Shown piece by piece: positions 23,816 to 35,903 of a stretch of DNA of 44,686 nucleotides (position 1 is the first letter of the stretch; each line of letters begins with the position of its first letter). Origin of the DNA: an uncultured Clostridia bacterium (GTDB lineage: Bacteria > Bacillota > Clostridia > Oscillospirales > Acutalibacteraceae); assembly GCA_944380875.1 (NCBI GenBank), contig CALWJA010000046.1, forward strand, positions 1-44,686. Direction: 5' to 3'. A program made the translations under genes and the position numbers. The notes under the pieces were generated by a model. The model did not search any database. It saw only the letters and a program-made list of their open reading frames with translations, and was not told where the DNA came from.

Positions 23816-25192
23816 ATGGCGGATTGGGAAGAAGGGCAGCAAACCCTTTTCGGCGGTCGGGAACAGCCGGCACCTTTGGCGGACCGTCTGCGCCCCCGGG
23901 ATCTTTCGGAGTTTTCGGGGCAGCAGCATCTTTTGGGAGAAGGGAAGATCCTGCGCAGGCTCATTGAACAGGATCAGATTTCCTCCATGATTTTCTGGGG
24001 ACCTCCGGGAGTGGGGAAAACCACCCTTGCAAGAATCATTGCCAACAGGACAAACGCCTCTTTTATCAATTTCAGCGCCGTTACCAGCGGCATCAAGGAA
24101 ATTAAAGAAGTAATGGCCAGAGCGGAAGCTTCCCGCAGGCTGGGAGAACGCACAATTCTTTTTGTGGATGAGATCCACCGCTTTAACAAGGCGCAGCAGG
24201 ATGCGTTTTTGCCCTATGTGGAAAAGGGCAGCATTATCCTGATCGGCGCTACAACGGAAAACCCTTCCTTTGAGATCAATTCCGCTCTTCTTTCCCGCTG
24301 CAAGGTTTTTGTGCTCAATGCCCTTTCAGAAGATGACCTGGTCAGTCTTCTTGAGAGGGCTCTCAGGGATCCGAATGGATTCGGCGGGCAGGATATTGCT
24401 ATTTCCCCGGAAATACTCCGGGCCATAGCCGCTTTTTCCAACGGAGACGCCAGGATGGCCCTCAATACCCTGGAAATGGTGATCTTGAACAGCGAGCGGA
24501 ACCAGGAGCGCACGGTGGTGAAAAAGGAAACGCTGGAACAATGTATCAGTAAAAAATCCCTGCTTTACGACAAAAAAGGGGAGGAACACTACAACATTAT
24601 TTCAGCCTTGCATAAATCCATGCGCAACAGCGATGTGGACGCAGCTATATATTGGCTGGCCAGAATGCTGGAAGCCGGGGAGGATCCTTTGTATGTAGCC
24701 AGAAGGCTCATCCGTTTTGCCAGCGAGGATGTGGGCATGGCAGACAGCCGCGCCCTAGAGATCGCGGTGGCGGCCTATCAGGCCTGCCATTTTATCGGTA
24801 TGCCGGAATGCAGCGTCCATCTTACCCACGCGGTTACCTATCTTTCGTTGGCGCCAAAATCCAACGCCCTGTATACGGCGTATGAAGCGGCGAAAAAGGA
24901 TGCTGTTTCTATGCTGGCGGAGCCGGTGCCCCTGCATATCCGCAACGGTGTAACAGGCCTTATGCGAGAGTTACACTATGGGGAAGGATATGAATACGCT
25001 CACGACAGAGAAGAGAAGGTTACGGCTATGGAATGCCTGCCGGATTCCCTCAGGGGGCGCAGGTACTATATGCCTGCCGGCCATGGTTCGGAAGCCCGCG
25101 TATTGGAACGCATGCGGCAGATCGAAGCTCTGAAGCAGAAAATTCGGGAAGAAGAAGCCGGGAATTATCCGGAAGGAGAGAAAAAGGGATAG
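23816..25192 (+). CDS. rarA: Replication-associated recombination protein A (AAA+ ATPase)
   Basis: A 458-residue RarA/MgsA/WRNIP1-family ATPase, a cytoplasmic clamp-loader relative that acts at stalled replication forks. It begins with the typical PLADRLRPRDLSEFSGQQHLLG. Walker A is GPPGVGKTT (62-70), Walker B LFVDEIHRF (about 115-123), sensor 1 ATTENPSFE, then the arginine-finger region ALLSRCKVF. The C-terminal tetramerisation domain includes the DVGMADSRAL and LAPKSNALYTAYEAAKKDA signatures. GGGAGGAAGG 8 nt before the ATG at 23816 sets the start. The next gene, a Crp-type regulator, follows after 122 nt. Confidence 0.96.
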   Translation: MADWEEGQQTLFGGREQPAPLADRLRPRDLSEFSGQQHLLGEGKILRRLIEQDQISSMIFWGPPGVGKTTLARIIANRTNASFINFSAVTSGIKEIKEVMARAEASRRLGERTILFVDEIHRFNKAQQDAFLPYVEKGSIILIGATTENPSFEINSALLSRCKVFVLNALSEDDLVSLLERALRDPNGFGGQDIAISPEILRAIAAFSNGDARMALNTLEMVILNSERNQERTVVKKETLEQCISKKSLLYDKKGEEHYNIISALHKSMRNSDVDAAIYWLARMLEAGEDPLYVARRLIRFASEDVGMADSRALEIAVAAYQACHFIGMPECSVHLTHAVTYLSLAPKSNALYTAYEAAKKDAVSMLAEPVPLHIRNGVTGLMRELHYGEGYEYAHDREEKVTAMECLPDSLRGRRYYMPAGHGSEARVLERMRQIEALKQKIREEEAGNYPEGEKKG

Positions 25193-25314
25193 TTTTCTCC
25201 TGAGCTTTTAGAGTATGCCGTTTGAAATAGCTGCATATGGATATATTGAAATGAAACGGGGAATCTCAGGTGCAAATACCGGGGATTTCCGGACGGAAAA
25301 ACGGAGGTGCGAAA

Positions 25315-26040
25315 ATGGGAACAGGCAGGGCAGGAATACAAACACAGGCTGCCGGAAGGGAAATTCCGGACGGCCTTTTGGAAGAATATATTCCCTTTTG
25401 GCGGGAGCTAGCCCAAAGGCAGCAGGAGAAGCTTAAAAGAGCTTCTGCTTTGGAAACGGCTCAAAAAGGCGTGATTCTCCATAACGGAGAGGAAGACTGC
25501 ACCGGCGTATTGATCCTTATCAAAGGCAGAGCGAGGGGATATATCCTTTCCGAAGAAGGGCGGGAAATCACCCTTTACCGGCTTTTTCCCAGGGATTTTT
25601 GCCTGTTTTCCGCTTCCTGCATGCTGCGGGGGATAGAATTTGAAATTTCCGTCCTGACGGAAGAAGAAACAGAATTTCTTCATATTCCAGCCGAAATATA
25701 CCGCAGTGTGATGCAGGAATCGGCGGCGGCTTCCAATTATACAAACGAAGTGATGAGCGCCCGGTTTTCGGATGTAATGTGGCTCTTGAATCAGGTCCTT
25801 TATAAAAAGATGGATTCCCGCCTGGCGGCTTTCCTGCTGGAGGAAAGCGACCTTGGGGAGGGAAACTCCCTGCAGATTACCCACGAGGAAATCGCCCGCC
25901 ATCTGGGCAGCGCCCGTGAGGTCATCACCCGAATGCTGAAGTATTTTCAAAACGAGGGTTTAGTGAAACTCACCAGGGGTTCTGTGGAACTGCTGGATGA
26001 AGAGGCTCTGCGCCGGATAGCCGGAGATAGTCTGCGGTAA
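25315..26040 (+). CDS. Crp/Fnr-family transcriptional regulator
   Basis: A 241-residue regulator with a cyclic-nucleotide-binding-like beta-roll (about residues 45-130) and a C-terminal winged helix-turn-helix (ITHEEIARHLGSAREVITRMLKYFQNEGLV, about 188-217). The N-terminal cysteines do not match the Fnr iron-sulfur pattern, and the cAMP-binding arginine motif is not evident, so the signal is unknown. ACGGAGGTG before the ATG at 25315 fixes the start. It may be read from the rarA promoter or from its own. Terminated by the shared hairpin at 26143. Confidence 0.92.
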   Translation: MGTGRAGIQTQAAGREIPDGLLEEYIPFWRELAQRQQEKLKRASALETAQKGVILHNGEEDCTGVLILIKGRARGYILSEEGREITLYRLFPRDFCLFSASCMLRGIEFEISVLTEEETEFLHIPAEIYRSVMQESAAASNYTNEVMSARFSDVMWLLNQVLYKKMDSRLAAFLLEESDLGEGNSLQITHEEIARHLGSAREVITRMLKYFQNEGLVKLTRGSVELLDEEALRRIAGDSLR

Positions 26041-26142
26041 ACGGTGCGGGATATACACCGGAGAAGAAAGTTTGCTCAAAACTTTCCGGCAGCTTCTGCC
26101 TCTGGCGGCTTAGCTGCAAAAATTCTGGATTGTTCTGGATAT

Positions 26143-26176
26143 AAAAAAGTCTCTCCCGCTGGGGAGAGACTTTTTT
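26143..26176. terminator. Bidirectional terminator between Crp-type gene and lacZ
   Basis: A 9-bp stem (GTCTCTCCC with GGGAGAGAC, loop GCTG) is flanked by six A and six T. It serves both converging genes. Confidence 0.95.
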
Positions 26177-26180
26177 ACTA

Positions 26181-29357
<3,177 letters not shown>

Positions 29358-29435
29358 TTAGAAAAGGTGTGCCGGCAATTATTTGTGATTTTGTAAGCAG
29401 CAAATCCGAGAGACATGACCCTATAATTGAAAAGG

Positions 29436-29454
29436 AACAAGAAAAACTCTTGTT
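29436..29454. promoter_or_regulatory. Operator-like dyad at the lacZ transcription start
   Basis: AACAAGA (29436-29442) and TCTTGTT (29448-29454) are perfect 7-bp arms around AAAAC. The dyad covers about +4 to +22 of the predicted lacZ transcript, the classical position for a repressor roadblock. No cognate regulator gene is adjacent. Confidence 0.55.
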
Positions 29455-29464
29455 TTACGCCATA

Positions 29465-29493
29465 AGTATAACAAAGATAGAGAAAGGTGTAAA
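29465..29493 (-). promoter_or_regulatory. Promoter of lacZ
   Basis: Minus strand TTTACA, a 17-nt spacer and TATACT. The start would be near 29458, about 180 nt before the ATG. Confidence 0.75.
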
Positions 29494-29497
29494 TGTG

Positions 29498-29535
29498 AAA
29501 AAGGGGACTTTCCTGCGTATGAAAGTCCCCTTTTT
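29498..29535. terminator. Bidirectional terminator hairpin between two divergent promoters
   Basis: A perfect stem GGGGACTTTC / GAAAGTCCCC (8-nt loop) has five A before and five T after. It lies upstream of both the lacZ and the symporter promoters, so no recognised gene ends here. It may insulate the two promoters, or end a small unannotated RNA. Confidence 0.75.
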
Positions 29536-29574
29536 CCATTTGTTTTTTCTGCTTCAGGAAAATATCCTGCTGCC

Positions 29575-29603
29575 TGGACTTTTTAAACATGAGGTGCTAT
29601 ACT
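29575..29603 (+). promoter_or_regulatory. Promoter of the NSS symporter gene
   Basis: TGGACT, a 17-nt spacer and TATACT (29598-29603). The start would be near 29610. Confidence 0.6.
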
Positions 29604-29680
29604 CTTTTTTATAGAAACGGCAGGTAGATCCTGCATGGATTAAAATTGCGCAGGCAATGTTCTGCATGGGAGTGGTTGTA

Positions 29681-31048
29681 TTGACAGATCAGGAGAAAAA
29701 CAGGCAGACGGATCAGGAAGGTAAGATCCGGACACAGCGGGATTCCTTTAATTCCAAATGGGGATTTATTATTTCCTGTATTGGTTCCGCAGTGGGAATG
29801 GGAAATATCTGGCTTTTTCCGGCTAGAGTTTCCGCTTACGGAGGGGGAACGTTCCTTCTTCCCTATATTCTTTTTGTTATTATTATCGGTTCCACGGGCG
29901 TAATCGGAGAAATGTCCTTTGGCAGGGCGGCTCGTTCCGGCCCTGTGGATGCTTTCGGGAAAGCATCAGGTATGCGGTTTGGTTCGGAACGGCCCGGAAA
30001 ACTTCTGGGGCTTGTGCCAGTTATCGGTTCTCTGGCTATGGCTATCGGATATTCCGTAGTAGTGGGCTGGATTTTTAAGTATTTGGTGGGTTCTCTGGAC
30101 GGTTCCCTCATAAATCTTTCTTCCGTGGATGCTTTTTCCTCTTTCTTCGGGGAGACCGCTTCTTCCAATGTGGTTTGGCAGGTGCTCGGGATGCTGATTA
30201 CCGTGGGGATCCTTATTTTTGGCATCGGCAAGGGCATTGAAAAAGCCAACAAGGTGATGATGCCCCTTTTCTTCCTTTTGTTTATAGGCTTGGCAATATA
30301 TCTCCTTTTTGTACCGAATTCCTCAGCCGGTTATACATATATTTTCCGTTTGGAGCCCGCCGGGCTTCTGGATCCCATGGTGTGGGTTTTTGCTTTGGGG
30401 CAGGCTTTCTTCTCCCTTTCCATCGCGGGAAACGGCACTCTTATCTATGGCTCGTATCTGAGCCGTAAATCCAATGTGCCCGCGGACGCCCGGATGGTGG
30501 CCATATTTGATACATGCGCGGCCGTATTGGCGGCATTGGTAATCCTGCCCGCTATGGCTGTGGCCGGGGAAACATTGGATGCCGGCGGCCCTGGGCTTAT
30601 GTTCATCTATTTGCCCAATGTACTCCGGGAAATTCCGGGAGGCAGCGTGATTCTGGTCATCTTCTTCATCGCGGTGATCTTCGCCGCTCTGACTTCCCTA
30701 ATCAATCTGTTTGAAGCGCCTATTGCCACCTTGCAGGAATTTTTCCATTTGGGGCGCTCGACAGCGGTTTGTTTAATCGGTGCTATAGGCATTGTAGTGG
30801 GAGTGCTCATATCTCCCATCGTTTCCCAGTGGATGGATGTCTGTTCCATCTACATCTGCCCTCTGGGTGCTTTGCTGGCAGGCGTATTTTTCTTCTGGGT
30901 CTGCAAAAAGGAATATGTTCTGGAAGAAGTCAATCTGGCCAGAGAGAAACCTTTGGGAAAATGGTTTTATCCTATGGCGAAATACCTGTTCTGCGGTGTA
31001 ACGCTGCTGGTGCTGGTGCTGGGCGCCGTTTTGGGAAGTATTGGTTGA
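29681..31048 (+). CDS. Sodium:neurotransmitter symporter family transporter
   Basis: A 455-residue LeuT-fold sodium-coupled transporter (NSS/SNF family), which in bacteria usually imports amino acids. TM1 carries the sodium and substrate site SCIGSAVGMGNIWLFPARV; eleven or twelve hydrophobic segments follow. I prefer the TTG at 29681 with GGGAG 8 nt upstream. ATGs at 29657 and 29666 lack a good ribosome site and would add a short hydrophobic stretch atypical of the family; true start uncertain. Transcribed divergently from lacZ. Confidence 0.88.
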   Translation: MTDQEKNRQTDQEGKIRTQRDSFNSKWGFIISCIGSAVGMGNIWLFPARVSAYGGGTFLLPYILFVIIIGSTGVIGEMSFGRAARSGPVDAFGKASGMRFGSERPGKLLGLVPVIGSLAMAIGYSVVVGWIFKYLVGSLDGSLINLSSVDAFSSFFGETASSNVVWQVLGMLITVGILIFGIGKGIEKANKVMMPLFFLLFIGLAIYLLFVPNSSAGYTYIFRLEPAGLLDPMVWVFALGQAFFSLSIAGNGTLIYGSYLSRKSNVPADARMVAIFDTCAAVLAALVILPAMAVAGETLDAGGPGLMFIYLPNVLREIPGGSVILVIFFIAVIFAALTSLINLFEAPIATLQEFFHLGRSTAVCLIGAIGIVVGVLISPIVSQWMDVCSIYICPLGALLAGVFFFWVCKKEYVLEEVNLAREKPLGKWFYPMAKYLFCGVTLLVLVLGAVLGSIG

Positions 31049-31112
31049 TAGGTTTTTAACCGGGAAAGAGCCGGTATGATATGGGCACTTTTCTATGCCG
31101 GAAAGATTTTTG

Positions 31113-31145
31113 CAGGGCTCTTCCCCAAAAAGGGCCCTGTTTCTG
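31113..31145 (+). terminator. Probable terminator of the NSS symporter gene
   Basis: CAGGGC (31113-31118) pairs with GCCCTG (31134-31139), followed by only TTT. Moderate strength. Confidence 0.5.
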
Positions 31146-31302
31146 CGTCCAGAGAAGAAACGGTTTTTGTTTTCTGCACACCGATTTAGAAAACGACGCA
31201 CATACCCTTGATTTTTACAACAGCTATTGCAGTGTGGGAAACAACAGGGGAACTTTATATACTTTTAAGAACAAACATATATAACAGGAGGGCAGAAGAT
31301 CT

Positions 31303-32445
31303 ATGAAACCGGATTATGATGTAGCGGTAGTAGGGGCGGGGCCTGCCGGTTCTACTTTTGCAAGATTAGCCGCGGCCAAAGGAAGAAGGATCCTTCTGCT
31401 TGACGGGCAGAATGTGTATACAAAAAAGCCCTGCGGCGGCCTTTTGGCGCCGGATGCCCAGAAGGTGCTGGCGCATTTTGATCTGGTTCTGCCTAAGAGT
31501 GTACTGGCGGATCCGCAAATTTTTTCCGTAAAGACTATCGATTTGCAGAAACGTTTGGTGCGGTATTACCAACGATATTATTTGAATATGGATCGATACG
31601 CCTTTGACCGCTGGCTTTTGTCCCTTGTGCCGGAGCAGGTAGACAGAGTAGACGGAAAATGCCTCAAAATAGAAAGGCTGGCAGAAGGTTTTCAGATATA
31701 TGTAAGCTGCGGGGGAAAAGAAAAAGTTTTTTCCTGCAGCAAAATCGTGGGGGCGGACGGAGCCAACTCCGTTGTTCGCAGAGCGTTTTTCCGGGATCGG
31801 ATCCAGCGATATGTGGCCATTCAGCAGTGGTTCCGGAATACGGAAGGGAAAAATCCTTTTTATTCCTGCGTGTTTGATCCTAAGACCAGCGAGAGCTGTT
31901 CCTGGCTTATGTATAAAGGCCCCTATGTAATATATGGAGGGTGTTTTCCTCCAAAGGGCTGCCGAAAGGCCTTTGAAGAACAAAAAAAGAGGCTGGAAGC
32001 TTTTTTGGGTTATGAATTGGGAAAACCTGAAAAGACGGAAGCCTGCCTTGCGGACAGGCCCAGAAGAAAGGCGGATTTTATAACCGGCGAGGAGAACGTA
32101 TATCTCATAGGGGAAGCGGCCGGTTTTATCAGCGCCAGTTCCTTTGAGGGAATCAGCAGCGCCATTCTCAGCGGCAGCCTTCTGGCTTCCGCCTATCTGG
32201 AAAAGGAAGATCCAAAAGAAATAGCCCGTTTATATAGGAAAAAGACAAGGAAACTCCGAATGAAGCTTTGGCTAAAGATACGGAAACGATGGTTTATGTA
32301 TACGCCCTGGGTGCGGTGGTGTATTATGAAAACCGGCCTGCAAAGTATCCACGTACTGCATGGGCAGGGAGAAAATGAAAATCCCATTCAGGTCTCCCAT
32401 TTGCAGGAGGGAAACTCGGAAGAACCTTCTGAAAAATCCGTATAA
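31303..32445 (+). CDS. FAD-dependent oxidoreductase, geranylgeranyl reductase/CbrA-like
   Basis: A 380-residue flavoprotein of the p-hydroxybenzoate-hydroxylase fold. The dinucleotide-binding motif is VVGAGPAGS (9-17). The second FAD motif is VGADGANSVVRR, and VYLIGEAAGFIS binds the ribityl/phosphate. A PCGGLL segment (about residues 44-49) is typical of geranylgeranyl-reductase-family and CbrA-like proteins, which reduce isoprenoid chains or act in stress responses. The true substrate is unknown. ACAGGAGGG precedes the ATG. The nitroreductase gene follows after 71 nt with no terminator between, so a two-gene redox operon is likely. Confidence 0.85.
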   Translation: MKPDYDVAVVGAGPAGSTFARLAAAKGRRILLLDGQNVYTKKPCGGLLAPDAQKVLAHFDLVLPKSVLADPQIFSVKTIDLQKRLVRYYQRYYLNMDRYAFDRWLLSLVPEQVDRVDGKCLKIERLAEGFQIYVSCGGKEKVFSCSKIVGADGANSVVRRAFFRDRIQRYVAIQQWFRNTEGKNPFYSCVFDPKTSESCSWLMYKGPYVIYGGCFPPKGCRKAFEEQKKRLEAFLGYELGKPEKTEACLADRPRRKADFITGEENVYLIGEAAGFISASSFEGISSAILSGSLLASAYLEKEDPKEIARLYRKKTRKLRMKLWLKIRKRWFMYTPWVRWCIMKTGLQSIHVLHGQGENENPIQVSHLQEGNSEEPSEKSV

Positions 32446-32516
32446 ATCTGTGGCGAAATAGTTTTTGCCTTTCTCGGAGTTGTGTCCATACATGGATTTT
32501 AAAAGGAGGAATTGTA

Positions 32517-33032
32517 ATGCATACCACAGAAGCTATTATGAGCCGGAGGAGCGTCCGGAAATTCGACCCGGATAAGCCGGTGACGAAAGAGCAGATTTAC
32601 GCCATGCTGGACGCCGCTATGCACGCGCCTTCCGCCCGGAACAGCCGCCCTTGGGATTTTGTTGTGATTACCAAAAGGGAGGATATCCGCCGGATGGGAA
32701 GCTTTATGGGAGGCCCTCAGTTTGAAACAGCCACGGCGGTGGTTGTTGTGGTAGCTGTCCCGGAGCGGCAGGTAGATTTCTGCGAGGGAAACCATTTGAA
32801 CGACTGCGGCGCCGCCTCAGTTACTTTGATCCTTCAGGCCTGGGAAATGGGGATCGGTTCCTGCTGGTGCGGTCTGTATCCTGTGGAAAGCCGCATGGAA
32901 GGCGCCAGGGAAATGTTAGGGATTCCCGAAAATGTGATCCCATTTTGCGCTATTCCCATGGGAATCCCTGCGGAAAAGCCCGCCTGCAAGGGTTTTTATG
33001 ATGAAAAGCTTGTACATTTTGACAGATGGTAA
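32517..33032 (+). CDS. Nitroreductase-family protein
   Basis: A 171-residue FMN-dependent nitroreductase. SRRSVRKFDPDKPVTKEQI at the N-terminus is the usual FMN-phosphate-binding signature, followed by HAPSARNSRPWDFVVI and the C-terminal FCAIPMGIPAEKP. Such enzymes reduce quinones, flavins or nitro compounds with NAD(P)H and are dimeric and cytoplasmic. AAAAGGAGGA precedes the ATG. Second gene of the likely flavoprotein operon. Confidence 0.94.
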   Translation: MHTTEAIMSRRSVRKFDPDKPVTKEQIYAMLDAAMHAPSARNSRPWDFVVITKREDIRRMGSFMGGPQFETATAVVVVVAVPERQVDFCEGNHLNDCGAASVTLILQAWEMGIGSCWCGLYPVESRMEGAREMLGIPENVIPFCAIPMGIPAEKPACKGFYDEKLVHFDRW

Positions 33033-33050
33033 AACGGCAATCTAAAAGTA

Positions 33051-33090
33051 AGAAGGATCCCTTCCCGGTAAAACGGGGAGGGATCCTTCT
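33051..33090. terminator. Shared hairpin between nitroreductase and P-loop protein genes
   Basis: A 17-bp stem (33051-33067 with 33074-33090, one G-T pair) lies between converging genes. The T-runs on both sides are poor, but stem strength and position suggest termination or 3'-end protection. Confidence 0.65.
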
Positions 33091-33111
33091 ATTTCCAGAA
33101 TAAGCCGGTAT

Positions 33112-34128
33112 TTATTTGGAAAATAACCGTTCCAAAACGGCAGCAGAGACCCGCTTCAGGGCGGTATCGTCCAGAGGAGGAAGCATACCATAAAAACGGC
33201 CGGCTTCCTTTTTGGCTTCCTGCAGAAAACCGGTAGCTTCTTTTACCAATCCTTTATAACGAGCTTCTAACTGAGATAGCTCCTTTTCGTATTTTTCGTC
33301 TGTGCCGGGGGTGACGCAGGCCTCATACACGTCGATGATTTCATCTCCCGCCCGGGAGGGGAAATATTCATGGGGAGCGGTGCTGTCGAACACACAGAGG
33401 GAAAGTTCTCGTATAATCACCATATCCAGACTGTTGGGATCCAGAGAGCAATGGTAGATTTCCGTATCCAATCCCTTTTTTACAGATTCCGCTGCAATCT
33501 TTTTCAGGAAGGTAGATTTACCCGTTCCCGGCCTTCCTTTTATAAAATAGCGCTTTCTTAGATCACCGGTCAGCTCCGGAATATAGCAGATGCTGCCAAG
33601 GATGGAGGCGGCTCCGAAGAACCTGTGGATTTCCCTTCCCGGTGTCTCTCTGCCTTTTCCATCCAGAAGGGCGGAAACGGTCTCCCGGGTCAGCCGGTCG
33701 GCAGCGGAAAAATCCATGTTTTCCATGTAAATATGTTCCTGTTCATCGTGGAAACGGCGGGCGCGGATAAGGGTTTCCCGGGCCTTTTCCGTATAGTTTT
33801 TATAAGAGGATACAGCTTCAAAGCCCAGCTCCGCTAACATATCGGGATCCCGGGAATCACAGATATCAAACCCGTAAGCGCCTTTGGACATTTCGGGGAG
33901 AATCACGCCCTGGATGGAGGCGTCCAGACAATGGTGAATCACTTCCACAGTCGTTCCCCGGGACTGAGCTTCCCTGCAAACAGCGGCAAAAACAGTATCC
34001 AGAGCCTCGTGGGGATATCCCCACAGCCGGACGGTGTCGGAAAGAGGGCCAAAATTGGAATCATAAAAGGAAACCGAACGGGGGACGTTGGAATTTACAA
34101 GATAATGCAATACAGTTGTCAAATGCAT
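33112..34128 (-). CDS. P-loop ATPase-like protein with one degenerate half
   Basis: A 338-residue cytoplasmic protein resembling the duplicated P-loop family known in clostridia as PRK06851-like; function unknown. The C-terminal half has an intact Walker A, GRPGTGKST (198-206), followed by EIYHCSLDPNSLDMVIIREL. The N-terminal half repeats the same layout (VEVIHHCLDASIQGVILPEM, 61-80). Where its Walker A should be it has LWGYPHEALDTVF (35-47), with no GKS/T. So only one nucleotide site appears functional. AAAGGA lies 4 nt before the ATG. Confidence 0.75.
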   Translation of the reverse strand: MHLTTVLHYLVNSNVPRSVSFYDSNFGPLSDTVRLWGYPHEALDTVFAAVCREAQSRGTTVEVIHHCLDASIQGVILPEMSKGAYGFDICDSRDPDMLAELGFEAVSSYKNYTEKARETLIRARRFHDEQEHIYMENMDFSAADRLTRETVSALLDGKGRETPGREIHRFFGAASILGSICYIPELTGDLRKRYFIKGRPGTGKSTFLKKIAAESVKKGLDTEIYHCSLDPNSLDMVIIRELSLCVFDSTAPHEYFPSRAGDEIIDVYEACVTPGTDEKYEKELSQLEARYKGLVKEATGFLQEAKKEAGRFYGMLPPLDDTALKRVSAAVLERLFSK

Positions 34129-34286
34129 CCCTTCCTTTCTGCAATAGAAGCGGCGCAGGCCGGCAGAAATGCAGAGACTTTTGGCTGCGTTTTTACCAGT
34201 CTGCGCCGCAGGCTGTTTCTATGGTGTTTTCCGCCTGCACCATCTATAGTATACGCAGGCGTTTCGGTTTATAGAACACAGAAAGG

Positions 34287-34310
34287 AAAAAAGGAACCTA
34301 TCCGGGTTTC
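34287..34310 (-). terminator. Weak terminator of the Gfo/Idh/MocA gene
   Basis: On the minus strand GAAACC and GGTTCC arms (one mismatch) precede CC and a T6 run. Confidence 0.45.
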
Positions 34311-34326
34311 TCATTGCAGAGATATT

Positions 34327-35616
34327 TTACAAGGGACGGACAGAACCCGTTTTTCTGGCTTCCTCCGCACGGAAGACGGCCAGATGCCCCAGCATGGAAT
34401 CCTGGATGCCGGTACAGGAAATGGAAGGTTCCTGCCCCCGGAGCACACGGACAAAATCTTCCACCAGAAGAAGATCCCCGCCGCCGTGGCTGCCTGTCAT
34501 GCCGCTCTTATCCCCGCCGATACCCAGATCCACAGTTTCTTCTGTATATCCTTTTTCGGAGGGTGTGTCGATTTTTCGAACGGTATAGATGGAATCGTCA
34601 AACACCCCTTTGATTTCGCCTTTGGTTCCAAGAATATGAATATTGCGTTCCGCCTTGGACGCGCCGCCGATCATATTCAGGGTGGCGGTGGATCCGTCTT
34701 CAAAATTCAGCATGACGGACTGATGATCCACTACAGTATGGTTGCAGTCCCATACACAGCGGCCATGGATATTGTCTGTTTTCAGGGACTGGATCTTATC
34801 TTCTATAGTAGGATTCTCCAGGTTTTCCAGGCAGTCCCACACATAGAAGCTCCACCGGTCAGGATGGTCTATATAGTGCTTTTTGGCGGAATAGAGGCAA
34901 TTCTCTTCAATGGAGCAGTCTACAAGGCAGCGTTTTCCCGCTCCGGCGGGTTTTTTGCTGGGATCAAACTGGAAGTCGCTTCCAAAGCTGGCTACCTGGC
35001 GGGGAGCAATGCCGCTTTTGAGCCACATAATCAGGTCCATATCGTGGCAGCATTTGGCCAGGAGCATAGGCGCGCCGCAGGCTTCCTCGTTGCCCCATTT
35101 CCCGCGAATGTAGGAAACGGCAAGATGATGGTAGCTTACATGTTCGGTAAGCTGCATATTGATAATATCGCCGATCTCACCGCTGAGCAGGCGGCGTTTG
35201 ATATCCGCATAAAAAGGAGCGTATCGGAGAACGTGGCAGATCATAACTTTTCTGTCTGTTTCTTTGGCCGTCTCCAAAAGCAGGCGCATTTCTTCCTCAT
35301 TAACGGCAAAGGGTTTTTCCAGAAGCATGTGATAGCCCCGGCGCAGAAGGGGAATGGAAGTTGCCACATGCTGGCTATCCATAGTGCCGTTTATAACGGC
35401 ATCAGCCAGCTGGGGCTTTTCTGCCAGAGCTTCGGCGCTCTCAAAACAGCAATCTTCTCCGAAACCGAAAATGGATGCAGCGTGCTTCCGGCGGATGGGA
35501 TCCGGATCCGCTACGCCCAATATTTTCAGTTCGTCTGGATGTTCCAAGGCATAGCTTGCATAGATAAGTGCCCGGTGGCCGGCGCCTACAATAATGGCAG
35601 TGATAGGTTTTTGCAT
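34327..35616 (-). CDS. Gfo/Idh/MocA family oxidoreductase
   Basis: A 429-residue NAD(P)-dependent sugar or inositol dehydrogenase-like enzyme. Rossmann motif VGAGHRA (10-16) and the family's catalytic EKP motif at 100-102 (LLEKPFAV). Later CCHDMDLIMWLKSG carries the conserved His/Asp region. It would oxidise a hydroxyl on a sugar, glycoside or cyclitol. Cytoplasmic. AGAGGAATC precedes the ATG. It lies downstream of the GH43 gene on the same strand, but a terminator separates them. Confidence 0.92.
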   Translation of the reverse strand: MQKPITAIIVGAGHRALIYASYALEHPDELKILGVADPDPIRRKHAASIFGFGEDCCFESAEALAEKPQLADAVINGTMDSQHVATSIPLLRRGYHMLLEKPFAVNEEEMRLLLETAKETDRKVMICHVLRYAPFYADIKRRLLSGEIGDIINMQLTEHVSYHHLAVSYIRGKWGNEEACGAPMLLAKCCHDMDLIMWLKSGIAPRQVASFGSDFQFDPSKKPAGAGKRCLVDCSIEENCLYSAKKHYIDHPDRWSFYVWDCLENLENPTIEDKIQSLKTDNIHGRCVWDCNHTVVDHQSVMLNFEDGSTATLNMIGGASKAERNIHILGTKGEIKGVFDDSIYTVRKIDTPSEKGYTEETVDLGIGGDKSGMTGSHGGGDLLLVEDFVRVLRGQEPSISCTGIQDSMLGHLAVFRAEEARKTGSVRPL

Positions 35617-35718
35617 AATGATTCCTCTTTTCCTTATATATAAGGGATATAACGAACAGATGTCTGCAATCCGCTTTCTATATATTTCGTTTTTCCAGCG
35701 GATCTGGTACGGTTTTAC

Positions 35719-35745
35719 TGTATACTACACCTGGAAGACTGTCAA
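35719..35745 (-). promoter_or_regulatory. Promoter of the Gfo/Idh/MocA gene
   Basis: Minus strand TTGACA followed after 15 nt by TATACA. The boxes are good, the spacing short; a TACAGT box at 17 nt is an alternative. The leader would be about 95 nt. Confidence 0.5.
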
Positions 35746-35806
35746 GAAGGAATATGGAATTTTTACAAAAAACATCTGGGAGCTGTGTGTAAAATGACAT
35801 ACAAAA

Positions 35807-35846
35807 AGGCACCCCTGCAAGACCTTTTTTCTGCAGAGGTGCCTTG
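35807..35846 (-). terminator. Terminator of the two-propeller GH43 gene
   Basis: A 14-bp stem (one mismatch; arms 35833-35846 and 35807-35820), followed on the minus strand by TTT and further weak T. Confidence 0.7.
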
Positions 35847-35903
35847 GGAAAACTATAAAAGCATGGGAACCGTATTCCTGAAATAAAAAGAAGGAAACGG
35901 ATA

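Noticed and set aside
33931-35643. 570-codon plus-strand frame opposite the P-loop and Gfo/Idh/MocA genes
   Set aside because: It crosses two real minus-strand genes and their gap, with no domain and no ribosome site.
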